Below are positions 17,215-24,499 of a stretch of 47,774 bases of DNA, piece after piece. Below the pieces are notes generated by a model. That model was not told the DNA's origin and did no database searches. It saw only the letters and a program-made list of their open reading frames with translations. The stretch lies in NCBI GenBank assembly GCA_964441335.1, contig CAYTUI010000004.1, positions 1-47,774 on the forward strand, written 5' to 3'. The first letter of the stretch is position 1. Each line of letters begins with the position of its first letter. The stretch is from CAYTUI01 sp964441335 (GTDB lineage Bacteria > Patescibacteriota > Patescibacteriia > UBA1558 > 2-01-FULL-52-15). The translations under genes and the position numbers were made by a program.

Positions 17215-17442
17215 CTAGGCCCTTTGTGGGAGTGGTTTCTTGGGCGTTGGCCGTTGCGGCCGACGAATCTCCTTTAGAGGTTGTTCCTCTTCGCTACCTT
17301 CCTGGCTCCAGGCTCCTTTGCAGTTATGGCAAAGATAGATGATTTGCGGCAGTTCACCGAAATCTTCGCCCAATCCTGGCATTTTTTTCAGAACTGAGCC
17401 CCTAGCACTTTCCAACTCTGTCTGACAGTTAGGGCAATTCAC
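17215..17442 (-). CDS. small zinc-ribbon protein, GTG start
   Basis: 75 aa. CPNCQTELE at the N-terminus and LCHNCKGAW in the middle give two CxxC pairs, a likely zinc ribbon. The C-terminus is basic and proline-rich (RRPQRPTPKKPLPQRA). Similar short proteins are annotated only as zinc-ribbon or TFIIB-like fragments, so the function is unknown. The start codon is GTG at 17442, five bases after AGGAGG. It has its own promoter (17467-17495) and terminator, and its GC-richer codon use matches the other SD-led genes rather than the adjacent polysaccharide or ribosomal genes. Confidence 0.75.
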   Translation of the reverse strand: MNCPNCQTELESARGSVLKKMPGLGEDFGELPQIIYLCHNCKGAWSQEGSEEEQPLKEIRRPQRPTPKKPLPQRA

Positions 17443-17466
17443 GGTCCCCTCCTTTGGGAGAACCTC

Positions 17467-17495
17467 GTTATAGTTTATTTAATTTTAAACGTCAA
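17467..17495 (-). promoter_or_regulatory. promoter of the zinc-ribbon gene
   Basis: TTGACG (17490-17495), 17-base spacer and TATAAC (17467-17472) on the minus strand. Confidence 0.78.
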
Positions 17496-17507
17496 GGGAT
17501 AACTAAA

Positions 17508-17533
17508 GCCGCCCTCTTTCGCAAAAGGGCGGC
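17508..17533 (-). terminator. terminator of the 71-aa membrane protein gene
   Basis: An 8-bp GC-rich stem (17508-17515 with 17526-17533) followed on the minus strand by TTTAGTTAT. It sits directly upstream of the next gene's promoter, separating the two transcripts. Confidence 0.7.
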
Positions 17534-17538
17534 CAAGA

Positions 17539-17754
17539 CTAGAGCAGTTTGATGAGCAGGGCCACAAAGGTGATCATGCCGGCCAAACTTGAACCGGTAA
17601 GCCACAAAATGCCGTCCATGAAAACCACAGGCGTGCATTCGTGGTTGACCCCCTTCTTACCAGCCAGCGCACGCTTGAAGTCCATGATCCCGATGATAGC
17701 CAGCACTATGGTGGCCAGCAGGAAAACCCACCACAGCTGTCCAAACCTTTCCAT
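17539..17754 (-). CDS. small membrane protein with two helices (71 aa)
   Basis: Start ATG 17754 is fixed by AGGAGG at 17761-17766, six bases upstream; the frame is open to 17826 but that part overlaps the promoter. Helix one is about residues 7-24 (LWWVFLLATIVLAIIGIM) and helix two about 46-70, joined by a basic loop with one Cys (KKGVNHECTPV). The function is not recognised. It is a single gene between the ribosomal cluster and the zinc-ribbon gene, with its own promoter and terminator. Confidence 0.72.
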   Translation of the reverse strand: MERFGQLWWVFLLATIVLAIIGIMDFKRALAGKKGVNHECTPVVFMDGILWLTGSSLAGMITFVALLIKLL

Positions 17755-17797
17755 TTTGACCCTCCTACTACGGTTAGAGAAAATGAACTGCAGTGAA

Positions 17798-17826
17798 TTT
17801 ATACAGGTCTCGTGGGAATTTGTCAA
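17798..17826 (-). promoter_or_regulatory. promoter of the 71-aa membrane protein gene
   Basis: TTGACA (17821-17826), 17-base spacer and TATAAA (17798-17803) on the minus strand. Confidence 0.8.
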
Positions 17827-17860
17827 TTATCAGACGCGCTACCCTATCCGGAAAACAAAT

Positions 17861-17882
17861 GGTGCAGGTTTAGACCTGCACC
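17861..17882 (-). terminator. terminator of the ribosomal protein operon
   Basis: A perfect 9-bp stem GGTGCAGGT/ACCTGCACC (17861-17869 with 17874-17882) and 4-base loop, 22 bases past the rpsI stop, followed on the minus strand by ATTTGTTTT. Confidence 0.82.
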
Positions 17883-17904
17883 TACAGAACGCATTAAATT
17901 GTAA

Positions 17905-18306
17905 TTATCGCTTATTCCATTGCGGGGCGCGTCTGGCCTTCTTTAAACCCGGTTTCTTACGCTCTTTTTGTCTGTCGTCTCTAGTCAGTAGGCCTTCTTT
18001 TTTCAGAGTTGTTTTCAAATCTTTATCAATGACAACTAAAGCTCTGGCAATAGCATGTCTGACACTACCGGCTTGTGAAGTTGGGCCGCCGCCGCTGACT
18101 TTAATGGCCAAGGCGATACCGTTGTAACCAACTTTTTTTAAAGGGGATAAGATGGTATCTTGCCAGTTTTGATAAGGAAAATATTGCGTATAATCCTTAT
18201 CGTTAATAGTAATGGCGTAATGGTCGTCAGTTTTCTTGAGAACTTTAAGCCTGGCAATAGCAGTCTTGCGTCGTCCGACAGTTACAATGTTTGGTGTTCT
18301 TGGCAT
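17905..18306 (-). CDS. rpsI: 30S ribosomal protein S9 (uS9)
   Basis: 133 aa. VGRRKTAIARLKV at the N-terminus, GGGPTSQAGSVRHAIARAL in the middle and the basic C-terminal tail ending KKARRAPQWNKR, which reaches the ribosomal P site, are diagnostic. The final residues differ slightly from the usual PQFSKR. It follows rplM by nine bases, the standard pairing, and is the last gene of the ribosomal operon. Confidence 0.97.
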   Translation of the reverse strand: MPRTPNIVTVGRRKTAIARLKVLKKTDDHYAITINDKDYTQYFPYQNWQDTILSPLKKVGYNGIALAIKVSGGGPTSQAGSVRHAIARALVVIDKDLKTTLKKEGLLTRDDRQKERKKPGLKKARRAPQWNKR

Positions 18307-18315
18307 GTTGAGTAG

Positions 18316-18684
18316 TTAGGCTTTAGATTTTTTAGGTGTGTCAAATGATAAACGTTTGATCATTTCCGGGCGCAGTTTATTTTTCGGTAGCATGTTGTAG
18401 ATCATATCGCGTAAAACTTTCTCCGGCTTGCTAGCCAATTTATTTTTTAAAGATTCGGTCCTGATACCACCGGGATGACCGGTATAGCGATAATAAATTT
18501 TCTGTTCAACTTTTTTACCGCTAAATTCCATACCCTTAAGATTAATGACTTTAACAAAATCACCAAGGTCGGCATTGGACTGATATTCTGTCTTGTCCTT
18601 GCCTTGTAAAATAAAAGCTATCTGGCTGGCTAGTCTGCCCGCTTTCTGTCCGGTAGCATCAATTGTTTGTATCTGTCTGTTCAT
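18316..18684 (-). CDS. rplM: 50S ribosomal protein L13 (uL13)
   Basis: 122 aa, somewhat shorter than the 142 aa of E. coli. DATGQKAGRLASQIA, then GDFVKVINLKGMEFSGKK, YRYTGHPGGI and NMLPKNKLRPEMIKRL identify the family. It binds 23S rRNA domain II early in large subunit assembly. It lies five bases after rplQ and nine before rpsI. Confidence 0.97.
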   Translation of the reverse strand: MNRQIQTIDATGQKAGRLASQIAFILQGKDKTEYQSNADLGDFVKVINLKGMEFSGKKVEQKIYYRYTGHPGGIRTESLKNKLASKPEKVLRDMIYNMLPKNKLRPEMIKRLSFDTPKKSKA

Positions 18685-18689
18685 AGTAA

Positions 18690-19052
18690 TTATTTTGAAT
18701 CGTTGACAAATTCAATCTGAACCATTTTGGCATTGTCGCCGCGTCTCTCCCCTAACTTGATGATGCGAGTATAGCCGCCTTTGCGGTCCTTGTATAATGG
18801 TACATAAATATCCAAAACCTTACGCACCGCTTTCTTATCCAGCAGAAAACTTTCTAACGCTCTCTTGGCTGTTAAATCGGCCGCTTTACTCTTGGTAATC
18901 AGCTTTTCAACGCAAGGTTTAACAAATTTAGCCTTAGCTTCAGTGGTTCTGATTTTTTCATACAATATTAAACTGGTGGCCAAGCTTTTGAGTAGAGCCT
19001 CGCGCGGTCCTTTATCCCTCTTTAAGATTGTTTTTGTGGATCTATGTCTCAT
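18690..19052 (-). CDS. rplQ: 50S ribosomal protein L17 (bL17)
   Basis: 120 aa. The start MRHRSTKTILKRDKGPREAL and the stretch LITKSKAADLTAKRALESFL are characteristic. It lies next to the polypeptide exit site. It is seven bases downstream of rpoA, the conserved alpha-operon order. Confidence 0.97.
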   Translation of the reverse strand: MRHRSTKTILKRDKGPREALLKSLATSLILYEKIRTTEAKAKFVKPCVEKLITKSKAADLTAKRALESFLLDKKAVRKVLDIYVPLYKDRKGGYTRIIKLGERRGDNAKMVQIEFVNDSK

Positions 19053-19059
19053 TTAAATA

Positions 19060-19836
19060 TTATTCCTTATCTTCATCAGCTGGTTTAGTTTCTTTTTTGG
19101 TTTCTTCTCCATCTTCATCATCGTCAATTACTTTAGCTTCTTTCTTGGCAGACTTACCTTTACTGATAAAGGTAAAGTGATCAATTAATATCTGTCCGGC
19201 CTGTTTCATGGCATCTTGTCCGGAAATTGAACCGTCGGTAGTAATATTTATAGTTAATTTCTCATAATCAGTCTGTTGTCCGACACGAACGTGTTCAATG
19301 TCAAAGCCGACGTTTCTGATTGGAGAATATAGAGCGTCAATGGCAATTCTGCCAATTTCGCCTTTTTCCTTATTCTGGGTATCAATTACCTGATAACCTT
19401 TCCCATTGGCAACCGTCAATTCAATTTCAAATTCGGCTTTTTTATCTGTCAGAGTGGCAATTTCTAGTTCCGGATTTGTAATCTCCACTTGAGCATCTTT
19501 TTTAATATCAGCGCCTGTGGCAACTTTTTCTCCTTTAGCGGATAAAGTTAGAATCACGGGTTCGTCAGAGTGCAGTTTTAAGTTCAATTGTTTAACATTC
19601 AAAATAATATCAACCACATCCTCTTTAACATAAGGAATAGTCTCAAATTCATGCTGGACACCTTTGATTTTGATATGGGTAACGGCGGCGCCAGGTAAAG
19701 ATGATAATAATACTCTTCTCAAAGCATTGCCCAAAGTGACACCATAGCCCGGAAAGCAGGGCTCAATAACAACCTCGGTCAGGTTGTTTTTCTTGTCCTT
19801 GAAGCTAATGGATGATGGTATGTCTATCAGGTTCAT
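19060..19836 (-). CDS. rpoA: RNA polymerase alpha subunit lacking the C-terminal domain
   Basis: 258 aa against about 315-330 in most bacteria. The N-terminal dimerisation domain is complete: EPCFPGYGVTLGNALRRVLL, HEFETIPYVKEDVVDIILN, SPIRNVGFDIEHVRVGQ and GSISGQDAMKQAGQILIDHF. After about residue 230 there is only an acidic, lysine/glutamate-rich tail in place of the helix-hairpin-helix domain that contacts UP elements and activators. No downstream frame encodes the missing domain; rplQ follows after seven bases. Promoter recognition would thus rest on sigma alone, in keeping with the strong TTGACA/TATAAT matches in this window. Confidence 0.95.
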   Translation of the reverse strand: MNLIDIPSSISFKDKKNNLTEVVIEPCFPGYGVTLGNALRRVLLSSLPGAAVTHIKIKGVQHEFETIPYVKEDVVDIILNVKQLNLKLHSDEPVILTLSAKGEKVATGADIKKDAQVEITNPELEIATLTDKKAEFEIELTVANGKGYQVIDTQNKEKGEIGRIAIDALYSPIRNVGFDIEHVRVGQQTDYEKLTINITTDGSISGQDAMKQAGQILIDHFTFISKGKSAKKEAKVIDDDEDGEETKKETKPADEDKE

Positions 19837-19870
19837 TTTTTTATTTATAAATATTTAGAGGCTTTTATTT

Positions 19871-20485
19871 TTATCGTGAGTAAAACTCAACGATTAATGT
19901 TGAATCAATATTCTGAGGCATCTCCTCTTTTTTCGGTTCACCAGTAACGGTGATACTGAAACTTGAAGCATCAGTAGTTATCCAGCCTGGAACCTCAGCT
20001 TTTTTCTTCTTCAATTCCTCTTTTTTGCTTTTCCAATACTCGTTTTTCATTTTTGACTCTTTCAAAGTAACCACATCCCCAACTTTAACCAAAAATGATG
20101 GGATATCGGTTTTCTTACCTTTAACATGGAAATGGCCGTGATTAACCAACTGTCTGGCCAAACGTCTGGTTTTAGCAAAACCGGCGCGATAAACAACGTT
20201 ATCCAAACGCATTTCTAAAAGTTTAAACATATTTTCGCCGGCATCACCTTCTAAACCCTTGGCCTTGGCGAAATTGTTGGCAAACTGTCTTTCCATTAAG
20301 CCATACATCAGACGCGCCTTCTGCTTTTCACGCAGTTGCTTGCCATAGTTGCTTTTGACGACACGGCTCTTCTTTGGGCCATGCTGTCCCGGAGGAAAGT
20401 TTCTTTTATTCCATTTTGGACTATCAAAAATATCAATACCTTCACGTCGGGAAATTTTTACTTTTGGTCCTGTATATCTTGCCAT
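19871..20485 (-). CDS. rpsD: 30S ribosomal protein S4 (uS4)
   Basis: 204 aa. MARYTGPKVKISRREGI, NFPPGQHGPKK and KQKARLMYGLMERQF mark the N-terminal rRNA-binding domain. The S4 RNA-binding fold contains RLDNVVYRAGFAKTRRLARQ and LVNHGHFHVKGKKTDIPS. A lysine-rich insert (KSKKEELKKKKAEVP) is longer than usual. No CxxC zinc site is present. It nucleates small-subunit assembly. Confidence 0.97.
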   Translation of the reverse strand: MARYTGPKVKISRREGIDIFDSPKWNKRNFPPGQHGPKKSRVVKSNYGKQLREKQKARLMYGLMERQFANNFAKAKGLEGDAGENMFKLLEMRLDNVVYRAGFAKTRRLARQLVNHGHFHVKGKKTDIPSFLVKVGDVVTLKESKMKNEYWKSKKEELKKKKAEVPGWITTDASSFSITVTGEPKKEEMPQNIDSTLIVEFYSR

Positions 20486-20571
20486 GTTAGGTAATTAGGA
20501 ATTAGGGATTAGGCTCCTGACTTCATGGGTTCTTTGGCTCCTCGGTTCTTTAGTTCCTACGTTCTTCAGTC
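20486..20571. repeat. short repeats between rpsD and rpsK
   Basis: Units such as AGGAATTAGGGATTAGG, then GGTTCTTTGGCTCCTCGG and GTTCCTACGTTCTTCAG. The GTTCTTC-type unit recurs in phase inside the mnmA gene. Confidence 0.65.
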
Positions 20572-20961
20572 TTAAACTCTTCGTAATTTCTTCGGACGGC
20601 AACCGTTATGCGGGATGGGTGTTAAATCTTTGATGGACAATACTTCAATGCCGTTAGCGTGTAAAGCTCTGACTGCGGCTTCTCTGCCCGATCCCACACC
20701 TTTAACAAAAACGTCAACCTGCTTTAGACCGTATTCTTGCGCCTTTTCTACTGCCTGTCTGACAATCACACCGGCGGCGTAAGGGGTGGATTTTTTCGGT
20801 CCTTTGAAATTATTGGCGCCGGCTGCTGACCAAGCTAAAATATTACCGCTCTGATCGGCTAAAGAAATTATCGTGTTGTTGTAGCTAGCTTTAATATAAG
20901 CGTTGCCTTTAACAACTTGACGCTTTTTCTTTTTGACTACTTTTTTCTTAACTTCGGCCAT
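20572..20961 (-). CDS. rpsK: 30S ribosomal protein S11 (uS11)
   Basis: 129 aa. A basic N-terminus (KKKVVKKKKRQVVKG) precedes AYIKASYNNTIISLADQSGN, KSTPYAAGVIVRQAVEKA, VDVFVKGVGSGREAAVRAL and the C-terminal TPIPHNGCRPKKLRRV, all diagnostic. It forms the platform of the 30S subunit near the Shine-Dalgarno helix. Confidence 0.97.
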   Translation of the reverse strand: MAEVKKKVVKKKKRQVVKGNAYIKASYNNTIISLADQSGNILAWSAAGANNFKGPKKSTPYAAGVIVRQAVEKAQEYGLKQVDVFVKGVGSGREAAVRALHANGIEVLSIKDLTPIPHNGCRPKKLRRV

Positions 20962-21019
20962 TTAAATGGAATTTAGGGATTAGGATTTAGGATTTAGGGT
21001 TTCGCCCGGAGGGCGGTAA
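20962..21019. repeat. short repeats and CGCCC palindrome between rpsK and rpsM
   Basis: Three copies of GATTTAGG-like units, then the 13-base palindrome CGCCCGGAGGGCG (21003-21015). Confidence 0.7.
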
Positions 21020-21409
21020 TTAGGTCTTTTGGGCGGATAGTTTCTTACCGCTGCCGGCTGTCTTGCGGACGTTGCCGCGAACTGTTCGGGAATTGGTTTT
21101 GGTTCTTTGACCTCGTGAAGGTAAATTTCTGGAATGTCGGGAGCCTCTATAAGAACCGATTTCTTTTAATCTTTTAATATTACTTAAAACTTCGCGGTGC
21201 AGTTCTCCTTCAACGCGATATTTAGTTTCAATTTCGCGTCTTAAAAGGTTGGTATCGGCGTCATTTAAATCTTTAACTCTAATATCAGGGTTAACCTTTG
21301 TCTCGGCTATAATCCTTTTTGCGCGAGCCAATCCGATGCCTTGAATATATGTTAAAGCAATCTCCACTCGTTTATTATTTGGTAAATTGACTCCTGCGAT
21401 TCTTGCCAT
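21020..21409 (-). CDS. rpsM: 30S ribosomal protein S13 (uS13)
   Basis: 129 aa. ARIAGVNLPNNKRVEIALTY, GIGLARAKRIIAETK (helix-two-turn-helix), EIGSYRGSRHSRNLPSRGQR and TKTNSRTVRGNVRKTAGSGK are the family blocks. It contacts the large subunit and P-site tRNA. The order rpmJ-rpsM-rpsK-rpsD-rpoA-rplQ is the classic alpha operon. Confidence 0.97.
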   Translation of the reverse strand: MARIAGVNLPNNKRVEIALTYIQGIGLARAKRIIAETKVNPDIRVKDLNDADTNLLRREIETKYRVEGELHREVLSNIKRLKEIGSYRGSRHSRNLPSRGQRTKTNSRTVRGNVRKTAGSGKKLSAQKT

Positions 21410-21487
21410 GCTTTTAGTTTAGTAGTTTGGTAGATTAGTAGATTGGTAGTCTGTATCTACAAAACTACCACTCTACCAATCTATTAT
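21410..21487. repeat. direct and inverted GGTAGATT repeats between rpsM and rpmJ
   Basis: The left half carries GGTAGATTAGTAGATTGGTAG. The right half carries the complement type CTACCACTCTACCAATCTA, so it can fold into a hairpin. Confidence 0.7.
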
Positions 21488-21601
21488 TTAACCTTGTCTT
21501 TGTTTATGCTTAGGATTATCGCAAATACACACAACTCTGCCTTTGCGTCGGACAATTCGGCACTTGATACACATTTTTTTTACTGATGCTCGGACTTTCA
21601 T
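21488..21601 (-). CDS. rpmJ: 50S ribosomal protein L36 (bL36), zinc-binding form
   Basis: 37 aa. It starts MKVRASVKKMCIKCRIVRRK and ends KHKQRQG. Cys11, Cys14, Cys27 and His32 form the zinc site of the C+ form. It sits between infA and rpsM, as in most bacteria. Confidence 0.95.
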   Translation of the reverse strand: MKVRASVKKMCIKCRIVRRKGRVVCICDNPKHKQRQG

Positions 21602-21640
21602 TTTAGCTTGTAGCTTGTAGCTTGTAGCTTGTAGTGAATT
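21602..21640. repeat. GTAGCTT tandem repeat between infA and rpmJ
   Basis: Four copies of the 7-bp unit TAGCTTG directly upstream of the rpmJ start codon. Confidence 0.85.
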
Positions 21641-21668
21641 ACGTTTCAATACTGCTACATGCCCCCGG

Positions 21669-21899
21669 CTATTTACGATAAGTTATTCTTCCTTTGGTTA
21701 GATCATAAGGGCTGATTTCCATGATAACTCGGTCGCCCGGTATGATTCTGATTCTGTTCAAACGCATTTTGCCAGCCAAGTGAGCCATTACTTCCTGCTC
21801 GTTAGCCAAACGAACTCTAAAGGTGGCATTGGGAAGCAATTCCTCAACTACACCCTCCATCTGTATAAATGATTTGTTCTGTTGACTGTTGTCGGCCAT
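21669..21899 (-). CDS. infA: translation initiation factor IF-1
   Basis: 76 aa, OB fold. IQMEGVVEELLPNATFRVRL, VMAHLAGKMRLNRIRIIPGD and RVIMEISPYDLTKGRITYRK cover the family almost end to end. It occupies the 30S A site during initiation. It is the first gene of the ribosomal operon, with a leader of about 120 bases from a strong promoter. Confidence 0.97.
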   Translation of the reverse strand: MADNSQQNKSFIQMEGVVEELLPNATFRVRLANEQEVMAHLAGKMRLNRIRIIPGDRVIMEISPYDLTKGRITYRK

Positions 21900-22026
21900 T
21901 TAAAATGGTATTGATAACAAAAAAGACCTTTCTTAATCAGCATCGTCACTGTTTTAACTGTATCTCATGCCAGCTTAAGAAATCTGTCTGTGTATATGCC
22001 CTTAGGCTGTAAAATAATGCAGGTGA

Positions 22027-22054
22027 ATTATACAGTTTTGGAAATATTTGTCAA
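22027..22054 (-). promoter_or_regulatory. promoter of the infA-rpmJ-rpsM ribosomal operon
   Basis: Perfect TTGACA (22049-22054) and TATAAT (22027-22032) on the minus strand, 16-base spacer. It is divergent from the RNA promoter at 22081, with 26 bases between them. Confidence 0.85.
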
Positions 22055-22080
22055 CCACAGAATCGTAATTCTTATGATAG

Positions 22081-22109
22081 TTGACAAAAATGAATAAGTA
22101 TGATATGAT
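22081..22109 (+). promoter_or_regulatory. strong promoter into a gene-free structured region
   Basis: TTGACA (22081-22086), exactly 17 bases, TATGAT (22104-22109). Predicted start near 22116. No protein start with a ribosome site follows. Confidence 0.85.
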
Positions 22110-22115
22110 AACAAA

Positions 22116-22244
22116 GGTGTGATAACACGCCTGCTCGTTCATACGGGCAGGGCCGTCTTGAGCCCAGAATTGAAGCTTTTAGCCTCATTTCTGGCTCAAA
22201 TAGGCCCAAGCATCCAAGTCCGTGCTCACAAGGCGCGGGCTTTT
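22116..22244 (+). ncRNA. structured non-coding RNA candidate 1
   Basis: It begins with hairpin GTGT-GATA-ACAC (22117-22128), then CCTGC/GCAGG (22130-22134 with 22147-22151). A long hairpin closed by TTGAGCC/GGCTCAA (22158-22164 with 22193-22199) continues inward with AGAA/TTCT. A 7-bp GC stem (22218-22224 with 22234-22240) followed by TTTT could end it. I found no signature of tRNA, tmRNA, RNase P, SRP or 6S RNA. The region is GC-richer than its surroundings, as expected for structured RNA in an AT-rich genome. It may instead be the 5' part of one longer RNA ending at 22450 or 22670. Confidence 0.55.
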
Positions 22245-22291
22245 GCTATTCGGCCTTGACATGCTTAGCCTTTTGAGGTAGCCTATTTAAG

Positions 22292-22450
22292 CCTTTGGAG
22301 ACGTTTCACGCGTCCCTGGGTATCTGGGAGATCTCCCTGGGACTCCTACGTCCAAGCCCTCCTTGCAGGGCGATCTCTTGCAGATGCATCCCGCGGATGC
22401 TGGTCCTGTCCATTTAGCGCTTGCGCTAGGTGGGCAGGACCTATTTTTTT
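22292..22450 (+). ncRNA. structured non-coding RNA candidate 2
   Basis: A possible promoter (TTGACA 22256-22261, 17 bases, TAGCCT) precedes it but its -10 is poor. Hairpins: GTCCCTGGG/CCCTGGGAC (22312-22320 with 22335-22343, one T-T mismatch), GCCCT/AGGGC (22356-22360 with 22367-22371) and GCATCC/GGATGC (22386-22391 with 22395-22400). The end is a terminator: a 10-bp stem (22403-22412 with 22431-22440) topped by TAGCG/CGCTA, then seven Ts (22444-22450). No open frame with a ribosome site exists. Readthrough from candidate 1 is equally possible. Confidence 0.55.
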
Positions 22451-22456
22451 ACCAAC

Positions 22457-22484
22457 TTGTTTTTCAGATAAATTTTGCTATTAT
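22457..22484 (+). promoter_or_regulatory. candidate promoter of RNA 3
   Basis: TTGTTT (22457-22462), 16 bases, TATTAT (22479-22484) preceded by TGC, an extended -10. Confidence 0.5.
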
Positions 22485-22490
22485 AAATTC

Positions 22491-22670
22491 ACTCGCAGGT
22501 AAGAAGCTGCAAGCCATTCTTAACTGCCTGTGCAATGCGACTGCCATCTGTGCTTTGAAGGTTGTATTGACACATAAACTTGAATTCAAAGCACGCGTGC
22601 CGTCAGACAGGCACCACGCCCGGCGGTAACCTCTCCAGACTGTTTGCAGCCAGTTTGGGGAGTTTTTTTT
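22491..22670 (+). ncRNA. structured non-coding RNA candidate 3
   Basis: Hairpins in order: CAGG/CCTG with inner AAGAA/TTCTT (22496-22530); a perfect 10-bp stem GTGCTTTGAA/TTCAAAGCAC (22550-22559 with 22585-22594) around a 25-base loop; GTGCC/GGCAC (22597-22601 with 22610-22614). The terminator is a 12-bp stem (22631-22642 with 22651-22662, two G-T pairs) followed by eight Ts (22663-22670). The T tract overlaps the alaS stop codon from the other strand. No family is recognised. Confidence 0.55.
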
Positions 22671-24441
22671 ATTCTAGAATTGCTTTAATTCTTCGTATTC
22701 CGGAGGAGCTGGATTTTTCGTTGATGATTTTCAACTTGCCCATATCTTTGGTATTGCTGACATGAGGACCGCCGCAAATTTCTTTAGAAAAGTCTCCGAT
22801 GAAATAAACTTTAATTTTATTACCGTATTTGTGTTCAAAAACTCCGGTGGCACCGGCTTTCTTGGCCTCGTCTACTGACATTTCTTCAAAATGCACTTCA
22901 AGATTTCTGGCAATTTCAGTATTGACTATATCTTCAACTTGCCTAATTTGCTCATCTGTAAGTTTATCCGGATGGGAGAAATCAAATCTTAAACGTTCGG
23001 CCGTAATATTACTGCCTTTTTGCTGGACGTGATCGCCCAGAACTCTTCGTAAAGCCTCCAACATCATGTGATTAGCGGTGTGGTATTTAGTTGTCTGCTC
23101 GCTGTGATCAGCTAAACCACCAGCGAATTTACCGGCCGAGGCAGTCCGTGATTTGCCTTGATGTTCAGTCAAAGCTTGATTAAATTGATCTCTAACGGTC
23201 TCCTCGTCATATTTAATGCCCAAAGTTTTAAGCTCTTCAAAAAACATTTCAATAGGAAAGCCGTATGATTGAAACAAATCAAAGGCGCTGGCACCCAAAT
23301 TTTCGGGCAGATTATTCTTTATTTTTTCAAATTCCTTCAGTCCGACAGTCAGAGTTTTAAGAAATTTATTCTTTTCCTTATCCAATTCCGTAAATATTCT
23401 CTCTGAATTCCTATTCAATTCTCCGTGGTCGCGGTGGTATTGTCTGATAATCAATCGGGAAATTTCAGTCAGTTTATTCAAATCAAAATCAATAGTTCTA
23501 GCGTGTCTGACGGCGCGGCGGATTAAACGACGTAAGATGTAACCCTGATCTTTGTTAGACGGTTCAATATTAGCATCATCAGCCAATAAAAATGTAGCGG
23601 CCCGCAGATGATCAGCAATGATTCGTAGAGAGTTTTTATTGGGGTTGCGGCTTAGATTTTTGATGTTCGTTAGCAGTTCTGCTAGGTGGTCAATGTCATA
23701 GACAGAGCTTTGGCCGTTCAGCACCGCGACAGTCCGCTCAACTCCCATGCCGGTATCAACATTTTTTTGCTTCAATGATTCAAATTTGCCATCCAATGTG
23801 CGGTTATACTCCATGAAAACGTTGTTCCAGATTTCTAGATACTTGCCACAGGAACAGCCGGGTTGACAATTGTCAGAGCATTTTTCCTTGTCAGTTTCAT
23901 AAAATATTTCCGTGTCCGGTCCGCAAGGTCCTGTATCACCGACCGGTCCCCAAAAATTATCTGTTTTGCCGAGAAAAAATATATGGTCATTAGTAATCCC
24001 CTCTTTCTGCCAGAGTTCGGCTGATTCTTCGTCTTTAGGAATGCCGTCATTTTTGTCCCCACCAAAGCAAGTGATGAAAAGTTTACTTGGATCAATATTC
24101 AAATAATTTTTGGCTGTTAAAAATTCGTAGCTCCATTTTATAGAATCCTCCTTAAAATAATCGCCCAGCGACCAGTTGCCAAGCATTTCAAAAAAGGTCA
24201 GATGACTGTCATCACCCACCGAGTCAATGTCCGAGGTTCGTAAACATTTTTGTACGTCCACCAAGCGTTTACCCGATTGATGTGGCTCACCTAGTAAATT
24301 TGGGACTAAAGGCTGCATACCGGCGCTGGTGAATAAAGCAGTCGGGTCATTAATCGGAATTAAAGAAGCCGAGGGTATCAACGCATGACCCTTGTCTATA
24401 AAGAAGTTGAAATAGAGTTGTTTTAGTTCTTGGACTTGCAT
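22669..24441 (-). CDS. alaS: alanyl-tRNA synthetase without C-terminal (C-Ala) domain
   Basis: 590 aa against about 875 in E. coli. The class II catalytic domain starts LKQLYFNFFIDKGHALIPSA, with GMQPLVPNLLG and SHLTFFEMLGNWSLGDYFKE. The editing domain is present and complete in its zinc and active-site residues: HTANHMM and CGGPHV. It ends at GIRRIKAILE, so the oligomerisation/C-Ala region is missing, with no frame for it downstream. A cysteine-rich insert (EKCSDNCQPGCSCGKYLEIW) in the core probably binds zinc and is known from archaeal-like and CPR enzymes. It charges tRNA-Ala. The stop overlaps the RNA 3 terminator of the other strand. Confidence 0.96.
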   Translation of the reverse strand: MQVQELKQLYFNFFIDKGHALIPSASLIPINDPTALFTSAGMQPLVPNLLGEPHQSGKRLVDVQKCLRTSDIDSVGDDSHLTFFEMLGNWSLGDYFKEDSIKWSYEFLTAKNYLNIDPSKLFITCFGGDKNDGIPKDEESAELWQKEGITNDHIFFLGKTDNFWGPVGDTGPCGPDTEIFYETDKEKCSDNCQPGCSCGKYLEIWNNVFMEYNRTLDGKFESLKQKNVDTGMGVERTVAVLNGQSSVYDIDHLAELLTNIKNLSRNPNKNSLRIIADHLRAATFLLADDANIEPSNKDQGYILRRLIRRAVRHARTIDFDLNKLTEISRLIIRQYHRDHGELNRNSERIFTELDKEKNKFLKTLTVGLKEFEKIKNNLPENLGASAFDLFQSYGFPIEMFFEELKTLGIKYDEETVRDQFNQALTEHQGKSRTASAGKFAGGLADHSEQTTKYHTANHMMLEALRRVLGDHVQQKGSNITAERLRFDFSHPDKLTDEQIRQVEDIVNTEIARNLEVHFEEMSVDEAKKAGATGVFEHKYGNKIKVYFIGDFSKEICGGPHVSNTKDMGKLKIINEKSSSSGIRRIKAILE

Positions 24442-24480
24442 TTAGTTAGGTAGTAGCTAGTAGGAAGTAGGTAGTAGGTC
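24442..24480. repeat. GTAGTAGCTAG-type repeat in the alaS leader
   Basis: Imperfect copies of a TAGTAGC/TAGTAGG unit directly before the alaS start codon, related to the unit before serS. Confidence 0.75.
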
Positions 24481-24499
24481 TATTGATAACAATGGTATA

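Noticed and set aside
22363..22629. 88-codon frame within the structured RNA region
   Set aside because: No ribosome site; it runs through a strong terminator and several perfect stems.
22116..22670. tmRNA, RNase P RNA, SRP RNA or 6S RNA
   Set aside because: None of the diagnostic sequences (tmRNA ends, RNase P P4 strands, SRP GGAAG-type loop, 6S bubble) could be found on either strand by eye.
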